The notes under the pieces were generated by a model that made no database searches, had not been told where the DNA came from, and saw nothing but the letters and a program-made list of their open reading frames with translations. This document shows positions 1 through 4,544 of a stretch of DNA of 6,074 nucleotides, piece after piece; positions within the stretch are counted from its first letter, which is position 1; each line of letters opens with the position of its first letter. Origin of the DNA: Nitrospirota bacterium (GTDB taxonomy: Bacteria; Nitrospirota_A; Leptospirillia; Leptospirillales; Leptospirillaceae); contig JAKBTA010000077.1 in assembly GCA_021844645.1 (NCBI GenBank), positions 1 through 6,074 of the forward strand. Reading direction: 5' to 3'. A program made the position numbers and the translations under genes.

Positions 1-72
1 CAATTGCTCGATCGTCAGGGCGCAATGCTCACAGGTCATGCCTTCTGCACGAAAATCTATCCTCTCCATCAT
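1..72 (-). CDS. HMA-domain metal-binding protein, N-terminal fragment (cut by window edge)
   Basis: Only the first 23 or 24 codons are visible; the reading frame is open to the window edge. The peptide reads (M)MERIDFRAEGMTCEHCAL followed by TIEQL. The GMTCxHC segment is the metal-binding loop of the heavy-metal-associated domain, in which two cysteines bind Cu(I), Hg(II) or Zn(II)/Cd(II). The ferredoxin-like fold begins right at the N-terminus. A strong GGAGG lies 5 nt before the ATG at 72 and 8 nt before a second ATG at 69, so either may be used. Known families that start this way are CopZ/Atx1-like copper chaperones, MerP-like proteins, the N-terminal domain of some mercuric reductases and P1B-type metal ATPases. 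The fragment cannot separate these. No CueR/MerR-type or CsoR-type operator was recognised upstream. The domain call is secure; the full product is unknown. Confidence 0.8.
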   Translation of the reverse strand, partial: MMERIDFRAEGMTCEHCALTIEQL

Positions 73-245
73 TCAGTCCTCCCGCAAAAACGACCTATCC
101 CATCCTGTCGGAAAATAATAAAAGAGGTGTGTAAAGCTTCTGGTCTTCTCCAGCTAATCGGGAGAGAGATGGAACAAAACATTATGGAATGATCTGGAAA
201 ACAACCCATGGGGGACGACTGATGATGGTCCTTGCAGGAGCGGGC

Positions 246-266
246 GTGGGGCATCGGGTGCTCCAC
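246..266 (+). other. 8-bp stem-loop between the HMA gene and ettA
   Basis: GTGGGGCA (246-253) pairs with TGCTCCAC (259-266) around a TCGGG loop; one of the eight pairs is a G-U wobble when read as plus-strand RNA, and an A-C mismatch on the minus strand. It is followed on the plus strand by TGGTTTT, so it resembles a weak terminator for plus-strand transcription. No plus-strand gene precedes it, and read on the minus strand there is no T-run after it. It could limit antisense transcription into ettA, or be chance. The rest of 73-350 shows no convincing gene, promoter or operator. Confidence 0.25.
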
Positions 267-350
267 TGGTTTTAAGCAAAGCGCCAAATCCCCTGTCTTT
301 GGGAATATCGAATCCCCCCCAGGTTGACGGGAGCAGGACATGTGAAATCC

Positions 351-2018
351 TTACCGGCTGATTGGCTTGTACCTGAGTCGACGGGGTTTTGCTCCTTCGG
401 CACCGAGACGCTTTTTCTTGTCCGACTCGTATTCCTGATAGTTTCCGTCAAAAAAAGTAACGGTGGAGTCGCCCTCGAAAGCAAGGATGTGCGTTGCGAT
501 ACGGTCAAGGAACCACCGATCATGGGAAATAACAAGAACACACCCGGCAAACTCAAGAAGCGCATCTTCAAGAGCCCGCAATGTTTCGACATCAAGGTCG
601 TTTGAGGGTTCGTCCAGCAAAAGGACATTTCCCCCAGACATCAGTGTCTTTGCAAGATGGAGCCTGCCACGCTCACCTCCGGAAAGCGTTCCAACGATCT
701 TCTGCTGGTCCGGACCCTTGAAGTTGAATCGACCAATATAAGCTCGTGATGGTGTTTCGTAGCTACCCACCTTCAGGACCTCAGACCCATTTGCAATTTC
801 CTCAAACACCGTCCTATTTCCCGAAAGCATCTCCCTGGACTGATCAACATGGGCAAGTTTCACGCTCTTTCCAATGACAACCTCGCCGGAATCGGGAGAC
901 TCTTTCCCTGTGATCATTCGAAAAAGGGTTGATTTCCCGGCACCATTTGGGCCGATGATGCCCACAATGGCTCCCGGAGGGATGGAGAATGAAAGATTGT
1001 CGATCAAAAGCCTGTCTCCATAGCCTTTTGAAACCCCTTTAAACTCAATGACGCTGTCACCAAGACGCTCGCCTACGGGAATAAAAATCTCCTGGGTCTC
1101 ATTTCTGGCCTGGTAATCCCTTGAGCTGAGTTCGTCGAAACGAGCCATTCTGGCTTTGGATTTCGCCTGACGCCCCTTGGCATTCTGACGGACCCATTCA
1201 AGTTCCTGTTTCATCGCTTTCATCCGGGCAGATTCCTGTTTGGCTTCGGCTTCAAGTCGATGTTCCTTCTGTTCAAGCCATGAACTGTAGTTGCCTTTCC
1301 AGGGAATCCCCTGACCGCGGTCGAGCTCGAGAATCCATTCAGCAACATTGTCGAGAAAGTAGCGGTCATGAGTGACGGCAACGACCGTTCCTGGAAACTC
1401 ATGAAGAAACTGCTCAAGCCAGTCAACGGACTCGGCGTCAAGATGATTGGTCGGCTCATCGAGAAGAAGCATGTCTGGACTCGAAAGCAAAAGACGGCAC
1501 AGGGCGACACGGCGCTTTTCACCGCCAGAGAGATGCTTGATCTTTGCCTCCCAGGGAGGCAGTCTCAGGGCATCTGCGGCAATTTCCATTTTCTGGGTCA
1601 GGTTATGCCCATCTGAAGTCGCTATGATCGCTTCAAGTCTCCCCTGTTCAAGCGCCAGAGCATCAAAATCGGCATCAGGATCCCCATAAGCAGCATACAG
1701 CTCTTCAAGCTTTTGGTGGGCATCAAAAACCTCTCCCAACCCCTGCTCGACCGTGGAACGAACATCCATTTCGGGGTCCAGCTCAGGTTCCTGGGGAAGG
1801 TAACCAATCTTGATGTTCGGCATCGGTGTGGCTTCACCGATAATATCCTTGTCGATTCCTGCCATAATTTTGAGAACGGTTGATTTTCCTGATCCGTTCA
1901 GACCCAGAACACCAATCTTGGCACCCGGGAAAAAGCTTAAAGAAATATCTTTCAGAATCTGGCGCTTTGGCGGAACAACCTTCCCGACCCGATTCATGGT
2001 GAAAACATATTGTGCCAT
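351..2018 (-). CDS. ettA: EttA, energy-dependent translational throttle A (ABC-F ATPase)
   Basis: This is a soluble ABC-F protein with two ATPase domains and no membrane segment. EttA binds the ribosomal E site and gates the first steps of elongation in response to the ATP/ADP ratio (established for the E. coli protein). It has 555 residues, the length I recall for E. coli EttA. Domain 1 shows Walker A GLNGSGKST (39-47), signature LSGGEKRR (163-170) and Walker B LLLDEPTNHLD with catalytic Glu188. The arm lies at about 95-139 and the P-site tRNA-interaction linker at about 242-322, rich in Arg/Lys (KGRQAKSKARMARF). Domain 2 shows GPNGAGKST (356-364), LSGGERGR (445-452) and LLLDEPSNDLD with Glu470. 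The second Walker B region has Ser where PTNDLD is usual. The frame is open 28 codons upstream, but family members begin MAQ(Y/F)V(F/Y)TM, and AGGGGA sits just before this ATG, so 2018 is chosen. The stop is TAA; no strong terminator follows. Confidence 0.96.
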   Translation of the reverse strand: MAQYVFTMNRVGKVVPPKRQILKDISLSFFPGAKIGVLGLNGSGKSTVLKIMAGIDKDIIGEATPMPNIKIGYLPQEPELDPEMDVRSTVEQGLGEVFDAHQKLEELYAAYGDPDADFDALALEQGRLEAIIATSDGHNLTQKMEIAADALRLPPWEAKIKHLSGGEKRRVALCRLLLSSPDMLLLDEPTNHLDAESVDWLEQFLHEFPGTVVAVTHDRYFLDNVAEWILELDRGQGIPWKGNYSSWLEQKEHRLEAEAKQESARMKAMKQELEWVRQNAKGRQAKSKARMARFDELSSRDYQARNETQEIFIPVGERLGDSVIEFKGVSKGYGDRLLIDNLSFSIPPGAIVGIIGPNGAGKSTLFRMITGKESPDSGEVVIGKSVKLAHVDQSREMLSGNRTVFEEIANGSEVLKVGSYETPSRAYIGRFNFKGPDQQKIVGTLSGGERGRLHLAKTLMSGGNVLLLDEPSNDLDVETLRALEDALLEFAGCVLVISHDRWFLDRIATHILAFEGDSTVTFFDGNYQEYESDKKKRLGAEGAKPRRLRYKPISR

Positions 2019-2063
2019 GGGTCCCCTGAAATTTGATTGTGGACGCAAATAATCTTGACTGGC

Positions 2064-2092
2064 ATCATACATCATGGGCGGACCACTCTGAA
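2064..2092 (-). promoter_or_regulatory. Candidate sigma70-type promoter of ettA
   Basis: On the minus strand TTCAGA (2092-2087) and TATGAT (2069-2064) are separated by exactly 17 bp. The -10 matches TATAAT at five of six positions and the -35 matches TTGACA at four of six. Transcription would begin near 2057, giving a leader of about 40 nt before the ettA ATG at 2018. It supports separate transcription of ettA from the MFS gene upstream. Found by eye, so a chance match is possible. Confidence 0.4.
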
Positions 2093-2462
2093 AGCCTGTC
2101 AATTGGCCAAGAATCCTTCAGCGACCCAACACCGGCCGACCGCCAGGAAACCCGGCCAGTTTGCATAATTTCCCAAGCTGACGACATCGTGGAGGTGCTT
2201 CCGAACACACTCTTTTCCAGAATCTGATCCGCTGGAATCCCGAGCCCTCCAAATAGCTCCCGGAAACATTCCCAAGACTCCTTGGGCGGGGCAAGGGAAT
2301 ACACTTTTTGACAAATTGGCTCTTGGAAGCCGCGGCAACATTCCATAATGCTTTATAGGGAAAAAAATTTTATCCGTAGACCAAAATACTACGACCATCC
2401 AATTGGAGCGTCGGCCCTACTAACATTTCTATCAATCTTTATCCGGAAGTCACCGGGCATCT
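2093..2462. other. Intergenic region between the MFS gene and ettA, no supported gene
   Basis: Overlapping frames of 60 to 99 codons exist on both strands, but none has a ribosome binding site or recognisable domain. A perfect 6-bp hairpin with a 4-nt loop lies at 2271-2286 (CCCAAG/CTTGGG), nested within ATTCCC (2268-2273) and GGGAAT (2295-2300). It is not followed by a T-run on either strand. The left part of the region is the approach to the ettA promoter, and the right part holds the weak terminator candidate listed separately. Confidence 0.5.
2361..2393 (-). terminator. Weak terminator candidate downstream of the MFS gene
   Basis: Read on the minus strand, CGTAG (2393-2389) pairs with CTACG (2379-2375) around a 9-nt loop, followed by an A/T-rich stretch ending in seven T (2367-2361). 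The stem is only 5 bp, or 6 with a wobble, and the T-run starts 7 nt after it, so this is a poor intrinsic terminator. It is the best one seen between the MFS stop (2463) and ettA. Confidence 0.25.
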
Positions 2463-3725
2463 TTATGGCTCCTTGATTGGCCTTACAGCAAGAAGAGCCA
2501 TAAAGGTCAGAACCGCAGTTACACAGAGATACCATCCCACCGAAGCGAGTCCATAGGTCGCAGCAAGTCTGGTGGCGATATAAGGTGCGGGAGAAGCTCC
2601 CACGATTCCGGCAAGATTAAAGGCAAGAGAGGCGCCCGTATATCGGACGGGGGTTGGAAAAAGCTCGGCCAAAACGGTGCCCGCAGGCCCATAAGTCAAT
2701 CCTGTCACTGAAAATCCCAGAACAAAGAACAGGAGAACAAGTCCCGGATGGTTGGCAACCATCATGGATCCGATCGACAAACCAAAAATAAAAATCAGGA
2801 TCGTCGCAATCATCATTGACTCCCGACAACCACGGTGATCGGCATAACGAGCCGAGACAGGAATCATGAGCGCAAAACACAGGACTCCTGCCATCTGAAG
2901 CATGAGAAAACTCTCTCTCGAGTAGCCCAGATGAGTTGTCCCCCATCCAAGAGCAAAAACGGTCATCAGATAAAAAAGAACAAAAGTACTGAGGAGGGAA
3001 AATAGACCGACCAGGAGCGGACCGAAGTGATTTCTCAGGACAGAAAGGGCCGGAAGGCTCGCCCTCTCCCCTCTCTCCATCGCCCGTCTGAAATCAGGCG
3101 TCTCGATAAGACGCAAACGTATCCATAATCCGATCATCACCAGAATCGCACTCAATAGAAAGGGAACTCTCCACCCCCACGCAGTAAATTCGTCATGTGT
3201 CGTAAAGTGAGATAGCGCAAGAAAAGTTCCTGTGGAAAGAATAAATCCGATAGGAGCTCCAAGCTGGGGAAACATGCCATACCAGGCCCTGCGGCCTGGC
3301 GGGGCATTCTCCGTTGCCAGAAGAACCGCTCCGCCCCACTCCCCGCCCAGTCCAAGTCCCTGCCCCAGGCGACAGAGGGCAAGAAGGAAAGGGGCAACAA
3401 GACCGATCTGTCCATACGTAGGCAAAAGACCGATCAGAATCGTCGACAATCCCATAGTCAGGAGCGCCGCCACCAGAGTGGCCTTTCTCCCGACACGATC
3501 GCCAAAATGGCCAAAAATGACAGCTCCGATGGGACGGGTAATGAAGGCTAGGGCAAAGGTAGCGAGGGACTGGAGAGTTGCAGTCGTGGCATTTCCCGGA
3601 GGAAAGAACAGGGCCGGAAAAACAAGAACCGAAGCGGTCGCAAAAATATAGAAGTCAAAAAATTCAATTGTCGTTCCCACAAGACTTGCCAGAAGAATCT
3701 GGGCTTTGGACACCGGCAAACTCAT
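2463..3725 (-). CDS. MFS transporter, metabolite:H+ symporter (MHS) type
   Basis: This is a 420-residue inner-membrane protein with about 12 hydrophobic segments. Segment 1 (GTTIEFFDFYIFATAS, 17-32) is typical of MHS proteins such as YhjE, ShiA, KgtP and ProP. Motif A of the major facilitator family is GHFGDRVGRKATL (72-84). The MHS signature RLGQGLGLGGEWGG spans 119-132, and WGWRVPF (183-189) precedes the sixth segment. The second half has GPAGTVLAELFPTPVRYTGAS (346-366), a usual MHS stretch. Family members couple proton entry to uptake of carboxylates, shikimate, proline/betaine or related compounds. The substrate cannot be told from sequence; the long C-terminal coiled coil of ProP is absent, so osmosensing is unlikely. 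The ATG has only a weak ribosome site: GGAG is 11 nt upstream, with ACGGA nearer. A Fur-like box lies just upstream, so iron control is possible. The gene is divergent from the small frame and kdpA. Confidence 0.9.
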   Translation of the reverse strand: MSLPVSKAQILLASLVGTTIEFFDFYIFATASVLVFPALFFPPGNATTATLQSLATFALAFITRPIGAVIFGHFGDRVGRKATLVAALLTMGLSTILIGLLPTYGQIGLVAPFLLALCRLGQGLGLGGEWGGAVLLATENAPPGRRAWYGMFPQLGAPIGFILSTGTFLALSHFTTHDEFTAWGWRVPFLLSAILVMIGLWIRLRLIETPDFRRAMERGERASLPALSVLRNHFGPLLVGLFSLLSTFVLFYLMTVFALGWGTTHLGYSRESFLMLQMAGVLCFALMIPVSARYADHRGCRESMMIATILIFIFGLSIGSMMVANHPGLVLLFFVLGFSVTGLTYGPAGTVLAELFPTPVRYTGASLAFNLAGIVGASPAPYIATRLAATYGLASVGWYLCVTAVLTFMALLAVRPIKEP

Positions 3726-3742
3726 ATTCCGTCTAACTCCAT

Positions 3743-3761
3743 GATAATGATAATTTTTTTA
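3743..3761 (-). promoter_or_regulatory. Candidate Fur box upstream of the MHS transporter
   Basis: The plus strand reads GATAATGATAAT followed by TTTTTTA. Against the classical 19-bp Fur box (GATAATGATAATCATTATC) the first two hexamers are perfect and the third is poor, giving 15 of 19 matches. The site ends 17 bp before the MFS ATG on the minus strand, so bound Fur would cover the start of transcription or the leader. A possible -10 (TATAGA-like) lies just upstream on the minus strand but has no good -35. The A/T-rich composition raises the chance of a fortuitous match. Confidence 0.45.
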
Positions 3762-3783
3762 CTCTATAACCACAGGACAGCTT

Positions 3784-3807
3784 TCTCGATTTCAGGAAGA
3801 ATCGAGA
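3784..3807. repeat. Perfect 8-bp inverted repeat (possible operator) upstream of the MFS gene
   Basis: TCTCGATT (3784-3791) and AATCGAGA (3800-3807) are perfect inverted copies separated by 8 nt. Centre-to-centre spacing of the arms is 16 bp. It lies about 60 to 80 bp before the MFS start codon and is not followed by a T-run on either strand, so a dimeric regulator site is more likely than a terminator. No family-specific motif was recognised. Confidence 0.4.
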
Positions 3808-3849
3808 CCGATCAGAATACAGCTTGATGGGCAAGAAGGCAAAGACAAG

Positions 3850-3936
3850 TCTTATCCTGAGAGTCAAAAACAGAAACAACCGCATGTTGTCTCTCTCAGG
3901 TGGATAAGAGTCGAAAAAGACTGTGAGAGGGAGACA
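3850..3936. other. Two overlapping, mutually exclusive stem-loops
   Basis: Stem A pairs TCTTATCCTGAGAG (3850-3863) with CTCTCAGG + ATAAGA (3893-3909), 14 bp with a 3-nt bulge (TGG, 3901-3903). Stem B pairs TGTCTCTCTCA (3888-3898) with TGAGAG + AGACA (3924-3936), 11 bp with a 2-nt bulge (GG). Both use the segment CTCTCA at 3893-3898, which can pair with TGAGAG on either side, so they cannot form together. A small AGTC/GACT hairpin with an A-rich loop (3909-3922) sits inside stem B, and AAGAC-AA-GTCTT (3842-3853) overlaps the foot of stem A. The arrangement lies in front of a small reading frame on the plus strand and would be in a long leader of the MFS gene on the minus strand. It resembles a leader switch, but no known riboswitch class was recognised. 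Confidence 0.35.
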
Positions 3937-3979
3937 GGAGCTCAATAACAAGAATAGCACTTGGAAGGGAGTTTTCGGC

Positions 3980-4114
3980 ATGGCGGATCTTCGGAAAAGA
4001 CTTGATGCATCTCTTGAATCCCTGGCAGTCCTGATCCAGCATAAAATGAAGCACCATGCATCTTCTTCACCCGGTACTGCATCGCTGAGAAACGATAAAA
4101 AAGCAGACTTGTGA
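3980..4114 (+). CDS. Possible 44-residue small protein, unknown function
   Basis: The frame starts ATG GCG GAT and has AAGGGAG 8 nt upstream, a good Shine-Dalgarno sequence. The peptide begins MADLRKRLDASLESLAVLIQ, which would form an amphipathic helix, and ends in a hydrophilic Ser/Lys-rich tail. There is no signal peptide, cysteine pair or domain that I recognise. A longer version from a GTG at 3923 is possible but lacks a better ribosome site and would start inside a predicted stem. A terminator-like hairpin follows the stop by 5 nt, which supports a short independent transcript. A 138-codon frame on the opposite strand covers the same DNA but has no ribosome site. The frame may be a chance one; support is the start context and the hairpin only. 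Confidence 0.35.
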   Translation: MADLRKRLDASLESLAVLIQHKMKHHASSSPGTASLRNDKKADL

Positions 4115-4119
4115 CAATC

Positions 4120-4146
4120 AGAGAGCACCTCTCTCCGCCCTTTTTT
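4120..4146 (+). terminator. Terminator-like hairpin after the small frame
   Basis: AGAGAG (4120-4125) pairs with CTCTCT (4129-4134) around a CAC loop, followed by CCGCCC and then six T (4141-4146), with more T-rich sequence after. The 6-nt gap between stem and T-run is longer than ideal and the stem is short. If it works it would separate the small transcript from the kdp genes, so kdp would need its own promoter further right. Confidence 0.4.
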
Positions 4147-4418
4147 CATTTTAAAAACCGCTTTTCCTGCATAAGACCGGCAGCCTGTAACAGAGCCTTC
4201 CCATATGGCAAGCTAGCCACTTGACCAATGGTCTTTTGCAGATTTTGTCTTTAAAATTTCGAACAATCATTCACTTTGTCGAATTAAGCCCATTGAACGA
4301 ACTACATCGGGTTAAAAGTCGTGAACACAGATTCATCCAGACATCAGGCACATCAATCTTTTGATTTCCGGTTCTTGCCAGCTGAACCCCATTTTTTTCC
4401 GGGTCTCTGGGAACGGAG
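4147..4418. other. Leader/intergenic region upstream of kdpA, no supported gene
   Basis: No convincing sigma70 or sigma54 promoter and no recognisable KdpE site or c-di-AMP riboswitch was seen by eye. Two palindromes are present: GACCA-A-TGGTC (4223-4233), and TTCGA-A-CAA pairing with TTG-TCGAA (4258-4283, 8 bp with one bulged A and a 9-nt loop). Either could be an operator for kdp, but neither fits a motif I know. Short frames here have no ribosome binding sites. Confidence 0.4.
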
Positions 4419-4544
4419 ATGTCTCGTTTTTCGAACAAAACCTCCTCACTGCTGATTTCCGCAATCCATTCTTCTCCCTTATTAAAAATTGGGATCCATT
4501 TCCAAATGGTCCATAACGTTCAGAATCGTTGGAGGTTCCTGTGA
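4419..4544 (+). other. 41-codon frame overlapping the kdpA start (possible leader peptide; doubtful)
   Basis: An ATG at 4419, with GGAG directly adjacent and so too close for good initiation, opens 41 codons that end in TGA at 4542-4544. That stop shares its A with the kdpA ATG (TGATG), an arrangement typical of translational coupling. The position is where kdpF lies in many kdp operons, but KdpF is a single hydrophobic helix of about 29 residues. This peptide (starting MSRFSNKTSSLLISAIHSS) is only mildly hydrophobic and contains many His, Asn and Arg. It may be a chance frame. Confidence 0.2.
4492..4512 (+). repeat. Palindrome just upstream of the kdpA ribosome site
   Basis: GGA-T-CCATTT (4492-4501) and AAATGGTCC (4504-4512) are inverted copies, nine paired positions with one extra T, separated by only two bases. 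In RNA it would form a stem with a TCCA loop ending 18 nt before the GGAGG of kdpA. It could be an operator or a translation-affecting hairpin. Confidence 0.35.

Noticed and set aside
69..341. 90-codon minus-strand frame ending at the start of the HMA gene
   Set aside because: Its stop overlaps the next start, which suggests coupling, but the peptide has no domain-like features and its start has no ribosome site. It is probably a chance frame in intergenic DNA.
2019..2102. 28-codon N-terminal extension of EttA from an upstream ATG
   Set aside because: The extension has no similarity to EttA proteins, which begin at MAQ(Y/F)V, and would overlap the candidate promoter. The ATG at 2018 has its own AGGGGA site.
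2065..2398. Minus-strand frames of 93 and 99 codons between the MFS gene and ettA
   Set aside because: Neither has a ribosome binding site or recognisable domain. They overlap each other in different frames, and one runs through the putative ettA promoter.
3733..4149. 138-codon minus-strand frame covering the divergent region
   Set aside because: No Shine-Dalgarno before its ATG, unconvincing composition (many Arg, Ser and Phe with scattered hydrophobic runs), and it crosses the Fur-like box and the inverted repeats.
4147..4250. Minus-strand peptide ending GKALLQAAGLMQEKRFLK as a possible gene remnant
   Set aside because: It looks protein-like, but the frame is open for only about 34 codons, which is common by chance. 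No family was recognised and there is no start with a ribosome site.
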